This document shows, in pieces, positions 1-7,463 of a stretch of 64,000 nucleotides of DNA. Every line of letters begins with the position of its first letter. Within the stretch, counting starts at the first letter, position 1. A model generated the notes under the pieces. It did no database searches and was not told the DNA's origin. It saw only the letters and a program-made list of their open reading frames with translations. Made by a program: the position numbers and the translations under genes. Origin of the DNA: Cognatitamlana onchidii (GTDB lineage: Bacteria; Bacteroidota; Bacteroidia; Flavobacteriales; Flavobacteriaceae); NCBI RefSeq assembly GCF_004804355.1, contig NZ_SRWZ01000004.1, forward strand, positions 186,001-250,000, read 5' to 3'.

Positions 1-10
1 ATTTTATTCC

Positions 11-42
11 ATATTTTTACTATGCATGCATAGTAAAAATAT
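11..42. repeat. Perfect 32-bp palindrome
   Basis: The left half ATATTTTTACTATGCA is followed directly by its exact reverse complement, so all 32 bases are self-complementary with no spacer. It could be a bidirectional terminator of a gene left of the window, an operator or a cruciform-prone site. No T-run follows the stem on either strand, so it is not a textbook terminator. Confidence 0.6.
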
Positions 43-281
43 AATAATTTCTATAATTGCAATAAGTTTTTTTTGAAAAAGCTATCTCTCGCCCATTTTT
101 TTGACGTTCGCCGTAACAAATATCTTTTCGAGTTAGAAAATGCTTTTTAATGTCTTGCATAGTTTTTCTAATTCGTAGTTTTTTCTATTCAAGGCAGGTT
201 TATTTGAAAATTTGCAAAGGAAATAGCTTATTTTTATCTTTTTTGAAATTACTTTTTAACGGAAGTGTTATGAAATATTCC
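43..281. other. AT-rich upstream region of pdhB
   Basis: No convincing gene lies between the window edge and pdhB. The stretch holds the 32-bp palindrome described separately. It also holds an imperfect inverted repeat whose cores are TTAGAAAA (133-140) and TTTTCTAA (164-171), flanked by further matching bases (CGA/TCG and TGC/GCA). This is either a hairpin or a binding site. Its function is unknown. Confidence 0.4.
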
Positions 282-289
282 TATTTTTG
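282..289 (+). promoter_or_regulatory. Putative -7 box of pdhB
   Basis: TATTTTTG matches the Bacteroidota -7 consensus TAnnTTTG and lies 23 bases before the pdhB ATG, giving a very short leader. No TTG sits at the expected -33 distance, so the call rests on the -7 box alone. Confidence 0.3.
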
Positions 290-312
290 CAATTCGATTT
301 AAAATAAATTTA

Positions 313-1290
313 ATGAAGACAATTCAATTTAGAGAGGCTGTTTGCGAAGCCATGAGTGAAGAAATGCGCAGAGATGAAAGCGTATATTTAATGGGAGAGG
401 AAGTAGCGGAATATAATGGTGCATACAAAGCATCCAAAGGAATGTTAGATGAGTTTGGTCCAAAGCGTGTAATTGATACGCCTATTGCCGAGCTAGGTTT
501 TGCAGGTATTGCTGTTGGATCGACTATGACTGGCAATAGGCCTATCGTAGAATACATGACGTTTAATTTCTCGTTAGTTGGAATTGATCAAATTATTAAT
601 AATGCTGCAAAAATCAGACAAATGTCTGGTGGTCAATTTAAATGTCCTATCGTATTTCGTGGGCCAACAGCTTCTGCGGGTCAATTAGGAGCTACACACT
701 CTCAAGCATTTGAAAGTTGGTTTGCAAACACACCAGGACTAAAAGTTATTGTACCTTCAAATCCATATGACGCTAAAGGATTGCTTAAAGCGGCCATTAG
801 AGATGACGATCCGGTTATTTTTATGGAAAGTGAACAAATGTATGGAGATAAAGGTGAGGTACCAGAAGGTGAGTATATTGTGCCTATTGGAGTTGCCGAT
901 ATTAAGCGAGAAGGAACAGATGTAACCATTGTATCTTTTGGTAAAATAATTAAAGAGGCTTACAAAGCAGCCGATGAATTAGAGAAAGAAGGTATTTCTT
1001 GTGAAATTATAGATTTGCGTACTGTTCGTCCAATGGATAGAAAAGCTATTGTTGAATCTGTTAAGAAAACAAATAGATTAGTCGTTTTAGAAGAAGCTTG
1101 GCCGTTTGGAAATGTTGCTACAGAGATTACGTACTTGGTACAATCTGAAGCATTCGATTATTTAGATGCACCAGTAGTAAAGATAAATACAGCAGATACC
1201 CCTGCACCATATTCGCCGGTATTACTAGCAGAATGGTTGCCAAACCATGAAGATGTTATAAAAGCTGTTAAAAAAGTAATGTATAAATAA
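313..1290 (+). CDS. pdhB: Pyruvate dehydrogenase E1 component, beta subunit
   Basis: This is the beta half of the heterotetrameric E1 enzyme, which decarboxylates pyruvate with thiamine diphosphate in the cytoplasmic pyruvate dehydrogenase complex. The 325-residue length is normal for the family. The N-terminal half is the transketolase pyrimidine-binding domain with the GEEVAEYNGAYK segment near residues 28-39, where the family's thiamine-contacting glutamate lies. The C-terminal half (about 200-325) is the transketolase C domain with the DLRTVRPMD segment. The E1 alpha and E2 genes are not nearby, so the beta gene stands apart from the rest of the complex here. A branched-chain 2-oxoacid dehydrogenase beta subunit is the main alternative; the family resemblance favours the pyruvate enzyme. 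Confidence 0.9.
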   Translation: MKTIQFREAVCEAMSEEMRRDESVYLMGEEVAEYNGAYKASKGMLDEFGPKRVIDTPIAELGFAGIAVGSTMTGNRPIVEYMTFNFSLVGIDQIINNAAKIRQMSGGQFKCPIVFRGPTASAGQLGATHSQAFESWFANTPGLKVIVPSNPYDAKGLLKAAIRDDDPVIFMESEQMYGDKGEVPEGEYIVPIGVADIKREGTDVTIVSFGKIIKEAYKAADELEKEGISCEIIDLRTVRPMDRKAIVESVKKTNRLVVLEEAWPFGNVATEITYLVQSEAFDYLDAPVVKINTADTPAPYSPVLLAEWLPNHEDVIKAVKKVMYK

Positions 1291-1354
1291 TATAACTTTT
1301 TTTACGTTATATAAACTTCATTAACAATATTTGTTGATGAAGTTTTTTTGTGTT

Positions 1355-3856
1355 ATGAAATTAAGATTACTCATCGCCTTACTAGTTTTTGGAGTATGTG
1401 CCTCGTTTGCGCAAACCAAAGTTAGCGGTTATGTTTTTGATGTTAACAAAGAACCTGTTGCTTTTGCTAACGTAATTTTTTCTGGATCGACCGAGGGAAC
1501 AGTCACTAATGAAAACGGTAAGTTTTATTTAGAGTCTGACGAAACTTGGGGTAGCTTGTCTGTGTCGTTTTTGGGTTACGAAACACTAAAGATTTCATTA
1601 AGCAAAAAAGTAAACTATAATTTGGAGTTAATTCTCAAAGAGGAAGCTGCTCAATTAAACGAGGTTGTTATTGTTTCAGGTAAACAACCTAAAAAGAATA
1701 ATCCAGCCATCGATTTACTAAGGAAAATCTGGTCTCATAAGCGTAGTAATGGACTTAGGCAGTTTAAGCAATATCAGTATGACAAATATGAAAAGGTAGA
1801 ATTTGATCTTAATACTGTAGATAGTGCTTTAATGAAAAGCAAACTTTTTCGAGGTATGGAGTTCGTTTTTGATAAAGTAGACACCTCACGAGTTACAGGG
1901 AAAACGTATTTGCCCATTTTTATAAATGAGGCCGTTTCAAAAGTGTATGGGGATAATAGTTTAAATAAAACTAAGGAAGTCTTAGAAGGAAATAAAAACT
2001 CTGGATTTAGTGATAATCAGGTTATAATTGATTTTATTGGCGATTTGTACTCAGATTTTAATGTGTATGACAATTATTTAAAGTTTTTTGATAAAAGTTT
2101 TGTAAGCCCGCTGTCTAGAACTGGTATTAGCACTTATAACTATGTATTGATGGATAGTGCCTATATTGATAATAAGTGGTGTTACAATATTGTATATTAT
2201 CCACGACGTAAAAACGAACTCACTTTCAAGGGAGATTTTTGGGTGGCAGATACCACCTACGCCATTAAGGATATTAATTTACAGGCTTCTAAAAGTGCAA
2301 ACATAAACTGGGTAAAAGAGATTTATATAGAACAGGAATTTGAAGTGCTTAATGACTCACTTTTTTTGATAAAACGTGACTATATGATGTCTGAGTTTGC
2401 TTTAAATAAAAAGGAAACATCTAGAGGGATTTATGGTAAGCGTACCACATTGTTTGATAATTACCAGTTTGATATTGAGAAGGAAAGGAAGTTTTATGAA
2501 AAGGAGGTTAATTTCTACGACAAAGATGTTTATGATAGAAGTGATGATTTTTGGGAAGAAAAGCGTTTAGAAGATTTAAATAAAGATGAAAGGGGCGTGT
2601 ATAAAATGTTAGATACGCTCAAAACGGTGAAGAAGTTCAAGCGGCTTTATAATTTGGGAAGTGTATTGGCTTCAGGATATATAGAATTTAATTCGTTGCC
2701 ATTAGATTATGGCCCTCTATTTTCTTCTGTTGGGTTTAATGAAGTTGAAGGTTGGCGGTTGCGCACTGGAGGGAGAACGTATTTTGGAAGAAACGATTTA
2801 TGGCGAATAGAAGGTTTTTTAGCGTATGGTTTCAAAGATGATAAGTTTAAATATGGTATTTCAGGAAAATGGCTCATTGATAAGAAGAATAGGCTTATCG
2901 TATCTGGAGGGAATCGCCGCGATGTAGAACAAATAGGTGCGAGCTTGACGTATTCTACAGATGTTTTGGGCAGAAACCTTGCGTCTTCAGGTATTTTCAC
3001 GACAGCACCTAATGATAAATTAACCGACATTAATTTAACAACATTAGCTTTTGAAATTGAGCCTATAAAGAATGTGGTATTTAAATTAGGAGGGAGTTAC
3101 AGAACCCTTAAATCGGCTTCACCTACCTTTAGTTTAGACTATTTTGACCCCAATTCTCCTACTGGTATTTCGTCTGAAACCAAACAATATGAAACAGCCT
3201 TATCAGTGTCTTATTTTCCTGGAAGGAAAATGACAGGTTATGGTGTTGAGAGGTTGCATGCTAACGATGACTATGCACAGCTTTTTGCGCAAGTAAGCAG
3301 AGGGATAAAGGGGCGATTAGGGAATGATTTTGATTATACCAAAATTCAATTTAGATATTTACAACCATGGCAAATTGGCGGATTTGGTAGGTTATATACA
3401 ACTGTGGAAACAGGAAAAACATATGGCGTAGTGCCTCTTGGCTTATTAAGTGTTATACCTGGTAATCAAAGTTATTGGTCTATATACAATACATTCTCTC
3501 AAATGGATTTTTATGAGTTTGTAACAGACTCATATTCAGCCGTTCATATTGAACATAATTTTAACGGGCGTTTGTTTTCTAGAATTCCGGTGATAAAAAA
3601 ATGGAATTTAAGAGCGATTGCTGGTTTTAGAACCGTTATAGGATCGATTTCTCAAGAAAATAAGGATGTTAATGCTTCTGGTTTAGAGTATGTTGCGCCA
3701 AACGAAGTACCGTATTATGAGTATAGTGTGGGTGTTGGAAATATTTTCAAGGTGTTTAGAATCGATTTTAATTTCCGAGGAAATTATTTAAACCCAATAG
3801 ACAATCCTAATGCTAGAAAATTTGGAGTCACAGGGTCTTTTGGTTTTCAGTTTTAA
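1355..3856 (+). CDS. DUF5686 / carboxypeptidase-like regulatory domain outer-membrane protein
   Basis: This is a large secreted protein of a Bacteroidota family with no established function. I place the start at the ATG at 1355 because it gives a clean signal peptide (MKLRLLIALLVFGVCASFAQ). The reading frame is open from a TTG at 1331 and also has an ATG at 1337. Residues about 22-105 form a carboxypeptidase-like regulatory (CarboxypepD_reg) domain with the typical VSGYVFDVNKEPVAFANV opening. The remainder is the DUF5686 region, rich in alternating aromatic and polar strands and ending in phenylalanine (GSFGFQF). That ending is typical of an outer-membrane beta barrel. It starts 64 bases after pdhB, but no functional link is evident. 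A surface or transport-related role is inference only. Confidence 0.8.
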   Translation: MKLRLLIALLVFGVCASFAQTKVSGYVFDVNKEPVAFANVIFSGSTEGTVTNENGKFYLESDETWGSLSVSFLGYETLKISLSKKVNYNLELILKEEAAQLNEVVIVSGKQPKKNNPAIDLLRKIWSHKRSNGLRQFKQYQYDKYEKVEFDLNTVDSALMKSKLFRGMEFVFDKVDTSRVTGKTYLPIFINEAVSKVYGDNSLNKTKEVLEGNKNSGFSDNQVIIDFIGDLYSDFNVYDNYLKFFDKSFVSPLSRTGISTYNYVLMDSAYIDNKWCYNIVYYPRRKNELTFKGDFWVADTTYAIKDINLQASKSANINWVKEIYIEQEFEVLNDSLFLIKRDYMMSEFALNKKETSRGIYGKRTTLFDNYQFDIEKERKFYEKEVNFYDKDVYDRSDDFWEEKRLEDLNKDERGVYKMLDTLKTVKKFKRLYNLGSVLASGYIEFNSLPLDYGPLFSSVGFNEVEGWRLRTGGRTYFGRNDLWRIEGFLAYGFKDDKFKYGISGKWLIDKKNRLIVSGGNRRDVEQIGASLTYSTDVLGRNLASSGIFTTAPNDKLTDINLTTLAFEIEPIKNVVFKLGGSYRTLKSASPTFSLDYFDPNSPTGISSETKQYETALSVSYFPGRKMTGYGVERLHANDDYAQLFAQVSRGIKGRLGNDFDYTKIQFRYLQPWQIGGFGRLYTTVETGKTYGVVPLGLLSVIPGNQSYWSIYNTFSQMDFYEFVTDSYSAVHIEHNFNGRLFSRIPVIKKWNLRAIAGFRTVIGSISQENKDVNASGLEYVAPNEVPYYEYSVGVGNIFKVFRIDFNFRGNYLNPIDNPNARKFGVTGSFGFQF

Positions 3857-3890
3857 GACCTATTGTAAAATACATGAGTCATAAGACTAA

Positions 3891-3924
3891 AAAAGCCCTA
3901 TAAGTAACTAATTATAGGGCTTTT
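3891..3924. terminator. Bidirectional rho-independent terminator
   Basis: A perfect 13-bp stem (AAAAGCCCTATAA at 3891-3903, TTATAGGGCTTTT at 3912-3924) encloses an 8-base loop between the convergent DUF5686 gene and metK. A/T runs flank it on both sides, so it can serve both strands. Confidence 0.85.
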
Positions 3925-3940
3925 CATGTTTTTTATTTAT

Positions 3941-5197
3941 CTACTTAATATCAAACGCAGCCTTTACTTGATCTACATAATCTAATTTTTCCCATGTAAA
4001 TAGTTCTACTTCAAGAGTTTTAGAATCGCCATTTGGTTGAGAAAAGGTTTTAGTTACTTTTTCATTATTGCGGCCCATATGTCCGTATGCAGCTGTTTCG
4101 CTATACATAGGTGAACGTAGTTTTAGGCGTTCCTCTATAGCAAATGGTCTCATGTCAAAAATTTCAGAAACTTTTTCTGCAATTTCTCCATCGGTTAAAT
4201 TAAAAGGACAGGTGCCATAGGTGTCAATAAAAATTCCCATAGGTTCTACAACACCAATAGCGTAGCTAACTTGTACTAAAACTTCATCTGCTAAACCGGC
4301 AGCAACTAAATTTTTAGCAATATGTCTAGTGGCATAGGCGGCACTGCGGTCTACCTTACTGGGGTCTTTCCCTGAAAAGGCTCCGCCTCCATGAGCACCT
4401 TTGCCTCCGTAAGTATCTACAATAATTTTTCGACCAGTAAGTCCAGTATCTCCATGAGGTCCACCAATTACAAACTTTCCAGTTGGGTTAATATGATATG
4501 TAATGTTATCATTAAAAAGCGTTTGAATGTTTTCGGGAAGCTTTGCTTTGACTCTTGGAATTAAAATGTTGACAATGTCTTTTCTAATTTTTTCAAGCAT
4601 GGCATCATCATCGTCAAAATCGTCATGTTGAGTGGATACCACAATGGCGTCAATGCGTTGAGGTACGTTATCGTCGCTATACTCAATGGTTACTTGGCTT
4701 TTTGAGTCGGGCCTCAAATAGGTTATGTCACTATTTTCACGACGTAATTCGGCAAGTTCCTTTAGAATTAAGTGTGACAAATCTAGTGCAAGAGGCATGA
4801 AATTTTCAGTCTCGTTGGTTGCATATCCAAACATCATACCTTGGTCTCCAGCACCTTGCTCTTCTTTACTGCCTCTATCGACCCCTTGGTTAATATCTTC
4901 AGATTGCTCGTGAATAGCGGATAGAACACCACATGAATTTCCATCAAACATATATTCTCCCTTGGTATACCCTATTTTGTTTATAGTGTCTCTTGCAATT
5001 TTTTGTACATCTAAATAGGTTGTGGATTTTACCTCACCGGCAAGAACTACTTGACCTGTAGTAACTAAAGTCTCACATGCTACTTTAGATTCTTTATCGA
5101 ATGCTAGAAAATTGTCAATTAGAGCATCGCTAATTTGATCAGCAACTTTGTCTGGATGTCCTTCAGAAACACTTTCTGAAGTGAATAAATAAGCCAT
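3941..5197 (-). CDS. metK: S-adenosylmethionine synthetase
   Basis: MetK makes S-adenosylmethionine from methionine and ATP in the cytoplasm. The 418-residue length is normal for the bacterial enzyme. Family hallmarks are visible: GHPDK at residues 13-17, the [12 protein letters not shown] hexapeptide region in the first third, and the phosphate-binding [19 protein letters not shown] segment at about residue 271. The gene stands alone on the minus strand. Its leader carries a SAM-II type riboswitch (5251-5347), so the product should repress its own synthesis. The other methionine genes in the window (metY, metH) carry SAM-I switches instead. Confidence 0.97.
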   Translation of the reverse strand: MAYLFTSESVSEGHPDKVADQISDALIDNFLAFDKESKVACETLVTTGQVVLAGEVKSTTYLDVQKIARDTINKIGYTKGEYMFDGNSCGVLSAIHEQSEDINQGVDRGSKEEQGAGDQGMMFGYATNETENFMPLALDLSHLILKELAELRRENSDITYLRPDSKSQVTIEYSDDNVPQRIDAIVVSTQHDDFDDDDAMLEKIRKDIVNILIPRVKAKLPENIQTLFNDNITYHINPTGKFVIGGPHGDTGLTGRKIIVDTYGGKGAHGGGAFSGKDPSKVDRSAAYATRHIAKNLVAAGLADEVLVQVSYAIGVVEPMGIFIDTYGTCPFNLTDGEIAEKVSEIFDMRPFAIEERLKLRSPMYSETAAYGHMGRNNEKVTKTFSQPNGDSKTLEVELFTWEKLDYVDQVKAAFDIK

Positions 5198-5215
5198 ATT
5201 CTATGTTTTATGGGT

Positions 5216-5237
5216 AAGATTTGACGATAATAACGTC
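5216..5237 (-). promoter_or_regulatory. Candidate expression platform of the metK riboswitch
   Basis: Just downstream of the aptamer lies a small hairpin with arms GACG and CGTC (5223-5237). Overlapping it is a 10-base stretch (plus-strand AAGATTTGAC, 5216-5225) that is exactly complementary to part of the aptamer core (plus-strand GTCAAATCTT, 5332-5341). The aptamer fold and this long-range pairing exclude each other, as expected of a switch. There is no T-run terminator, so translational control is more likely; that is inference. Confidence 0.5.
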
Positions 5238-5250
5238 GCAGGGAGTTTTC

Positions 5251-5347
5251 ACTGCCTTTAGCATTTTTAATCCCTCAATTAATGAGGAGTTTCACGTTTA
5301 TAAATTTAAACCTGAAAAGAGGTTGCAATCAGTCAAATCTTTCCTCT
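5251..5347 (-). ncRNA. SAM-II (SAM-alpha) riboswitch with a long insert, upstream of metK
   Basis: Read on the minus strand, the P1 arms AGAGG and CCTCT (plus-strand 5343-5347 and 5318-5322) enclose a loop carrying the class signatures GATTTGACTG and ATTGCAACC. After an insert come ATTAAAAATGCTAAAGG and CAGT, and the latter pairs with ACTG of the loop to make the class's pseudoknot. These are the conserved SAM-II blocks in the right order. The insert (about 5273-5317) adds two small hairpins, with plus-strand arms CCTCA/TGAGG at 5273-5287 and TTTCA/TGAAA at 5290-5317. The position just upstream of metK supports the call. Confidence 0.82.
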
Positions 5348-5360
5348 GTTATTTGGTCCG

Positions 5361-5368
5361 CAAAAATA
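5361..5368 (-). promoter_or_regulatory. Putative -7 box of metK
   Basis: Read on the minus strand this is TATTTTTG, matching TAnnTTTG. It would start transcription near 5354, just before the first arm of the SAM-II aptamer. No clear TTG is present at -33. Confidence 0.35.
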
Positions 5369-5512
5369 AAAAAATATAAGTAAATATCTACTAGTTTTGT
5401 TTTTTTTCTATTGATTAAGAACGAGAGGTGTTCTAAATTTAAAGATCTTTTAAAAACTCAATTCTACATATTTTTTTACAACTATTTTTCAATTTTGAAC
5501 GTCATAAAAATA

Positions 5513-5540
5513 TTGACTTAAATGATTGTTAATAAGTTTG
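5513..5540 (+). promoter_or_regulatory. Bacteroidota-type promoter of the ilv operon
   Basis: A -33 TTG (5513-5515) and a -7 TAAGTTTG (5533-5540) are separated by 17 bases, matching the consensus TTG-N17-23-TAnnTTTG. The start point would be near 5547. Confidence 0.5.
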
Positions 5541-5641
5541 TTAGAGTGTTTTTGGTGGTTGTGAATTTAACTAGAAGTAATGGCGGATAAAAAGAATTAA
5601 CAGGTGAATAAATTATTTTCGAGCAATATTCCCAAAGGTTA

Positions 5642-5663
5642 AAGAATTTCTGTTAAAATTCTT
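5642..5663 (+). repeat. Leader hairpin before ilvD
   Basis: An 8-bp perfect stem (AAGAATTT and AAATTCTT) with a 6-base loop lies in the ilv leader. It is AT-only apart from one G-C pair and is followed by AAAATAC rather than a T-run, so it is not a convincing attenuator. Confidence 0.4.
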
Positions 5664-5722
5664 AAAATACTGAGGGTATTTAAAAGTAAACAATAAAAGT
5701 AGTAAATCATCATTAACTAATT

Positions 5723-7408
5723 ATGAAAGAACTAAATAAGTACAGTAGCAGATTAACTCAAGACGAATCTCAGCCTGCATCGCAAGCAATGCTATATGCA
5801 GCAGGTTTAACGGAGGAAGATATGAGCAAAGCTCAGGTTGGTATTGCTAGTACGGGGTACGATGGGAACCCTTGTAATATGCATTTAAATGGTTTAGCAG
5901 GAGAGCTTAAGGTAGATTGTAATATTGCAGGTATGGTTGGTTTAGGTTTTAATACTATTGGAGTTAGTGATGGTATTTCTATGGGGACTTCTGGTATGAA
6001 TTACTCTTTGGTTTCAAGAGATATCATTGCAGATTCTATTGAAACCGTTATGAATGCTCAAAGTTATGATGCCTTAATTGCTGTAGTGGGATGCGATAAA
6101 AACATGCCAGGATCTATAATATCTATGTTACGATTGAATCGCCCTGCTATTATGATGTACGGAGGAACAACTGCGTCAGGGACTTACAAGGGGAAAAAGT
6201 TAAATATCGTTTCTGCTTTTGAAGCTTTGGGGCAGAAAGTAGCAGGTGAAATTGATGAGCAAGAGTATAAAGAAATTATAAAAAGGTCTATACCGGGTGC
6301 TGGAGCATGTGGAGGTATGTACACAGCTAACACGATGGCATCAGCCATTGAATGTATGGGCTTTGCATTGCCTTATAACTCATCAATCCCGGCAGAAAAT
6401 CCAAATAAACTGTCGGAGGCAGAAAGATATGCTAGAGCAATCAAAAATCTATTAGAACTAGATTTAAAACCTTTAGATATTATTTCTAAAAAATCTATCG
6501 AAAATGCCATGACTGTTGTTAATGCTCTTGGGGGATCAACAAATGCAGTATTACATTTCTTAGCGATAGCACACGCTGCCGATATCGACTTTACTCTTGA
6601 AGATTTTCAACGTGTAAGTGACAGAACGCCCTTAATTGGCGATTTAAAACCAAGTGGAAAATATCTTATGGAAGATGTTCATGGTGTTGGAGGTACGCCT
6701 GCGGTAATGAAGTATTTATTAGACAACGGTTACTTGCATGGCGATTGTATGACAGTAACAGGTAAAACACTTGCCGAAAACTTAAAAGATGTTGAACCCT
6801 TAGTTTTTGAAGATAGTCAAGACATTATTTATCCAAAGGATAAGGCCTTGAAATCTTCGGGGAATTTACAAATCCTTTATGGGAATCTTGCCAGTGAAGG
6901 TGCTGTGGCAAAAATATCTGGTAACGAAGGTTTGTTGTTTGAAGGAAAAGCCGTGGTTTACAATAGTGAACAGGATGCAAACACCGGTATATCCAATGGT
7001 GAAGTAGAAAGAGGGGATGTTGTCGTCATTAGGTATGTAGGACCTAAAGGAGGTCCAGGAATGCCTGAAATGTTAAAACCAACATCTTTAATTATGGGAG
7101 CTGGTTTAGGAAAATCTGTTGCTTTAATAACAGATGGGCGTTTCTCTGGGGGAACCCACGGTTTTGTAGTGGGCCATATAACCCCCGAAGCACAGTCTGG
7201 CGGGACGATTGCTTTAGTACAAACAGGAGATAAAATTAGAATCAGCGCAGAAGATAATTCTATTAATGTTCTTATCTCAGATGAAGAACTTGAAAGAAGA
7301 AAATCAAACTGGGTTGAGCCAGAATTAAAGCATAAAAAAGGTATATTATATAAATATGCAAAATCGGTAGCATCAGCATCAAAAGGATGTGTTACAGATG
7401 CATTTTAA
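5723..7408 (+). CDS. ilvD: Dihydroxy-acid dehydratase
   Basis: IlvD dehydrates 2,3-dihydroxy-3-methylbutanoate and its methylpentanoate analogue, the third common step in valine and isoleucine synthesis. The 561-residue length is standard. Three cysteines sit where the family binds its iron-sulfur cluster: NPCN (Cys51), GCDKNMPG (Cys124) and [12 protein letters not shown] (Cys196). The active-site block GGRFSGG-like ([15 protein letters not shown]) is present near the C-terminus. It is the first gene of ilvD-ilvB-ilvN-ilvC-ilvA, transcribed from a promoter about 180 bases upstream. Confidence 0.96.
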   Translation: MKELNKYSSRLTQDESQPASQAMLYAAGLTEEDMSKAQVGIASTGYDGNPCNMHLNGLAGELKVDCNIAGMVGLGFNTIGVSDGISMGTSGMNYSLVSRDIIADSIETVMNAQSYDALIAVVGCDKNMPGSIISMLRLNRPAIMMYGGTTASGTYKGKKLNIVSAFEALGQKVAGEIDEQEYKEIIKRSIPGAGACGGMYTANTMASAIECMGFALPYNSSIPAENPNKLSEAERYARAIKNLLELDLKPLDIISKKSIENAMTVVNALGGSTNAVLHFLAIAHAADIDFTLEDFQRVSDRTPLIGDLKPSGKYLMEDVHGVGGTPAVMKYLLDNGYLHGDCMTVTGKTLAENLKDVEPLVFEDSQDIIYPKDKALKSSGNLQILYGNLASEGAVAKISGNEGLLFEGKAVVYNSEQDANTGISNGEVERGDVVVIRYVGPKGGPGMPEMLKPTSLIMGAGLGKSVALITDGRFSGGTHGFVVGHITPEAQSGGTIALVQTGDKIRISAEDNSINVLISDEELERRKSNWVEPELKHKKGILYKYAKSVASASKGCVTDAF

Positions 7409-7417
7409 AAAATAGTT

Positions 7418-7441
7418 GTCATTCCTTGTAAAATAAGGAAT
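7418..7441 (+). repeat. Short palindromic repeat between ilvD and ilvB
   Basis: GTCATTCCTT, a 7-base spacer and AAGGAAT form a 7-bp perfect stem (7421-7427 with 7435-7441), followed by CTCATC. The GTCATTCC...GGAATCTCATC frame is what I recall of a dispersed palindromic repeat common in flavobacterial intergenic DNA. Only one copy is visible here, so the family assignment comes from memory. Confidence 0.4.
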
Positions 7442-7463
7442 CTCATCATGAATCGTTGAGAAT

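Larger units (their letters stand above)
5369..5722. other. Intergenic region and ilvD leader
   Basis: This is the divergent gap between the metK promoter side and ilvD. It holds a well-formed ilv promoter (5513-5540) and then a leader of roughly 175 bases with one hairpin (AAGAATTT 5642-5649, AAATTCTT 5656-5663). I looked for a leader peptide rich in branched-chain codons, or a T-box, and saw neither. Confidence 0.5.

Noticed and set aside
324-557. Antisense reading frames inside pdhB and similarly inside metK, leuB, pntB, ilvB and many other genes.
   Set aside because: They mirror well-conserved coding sequence, lack start context and known motifs, and are explained as shadow frames.
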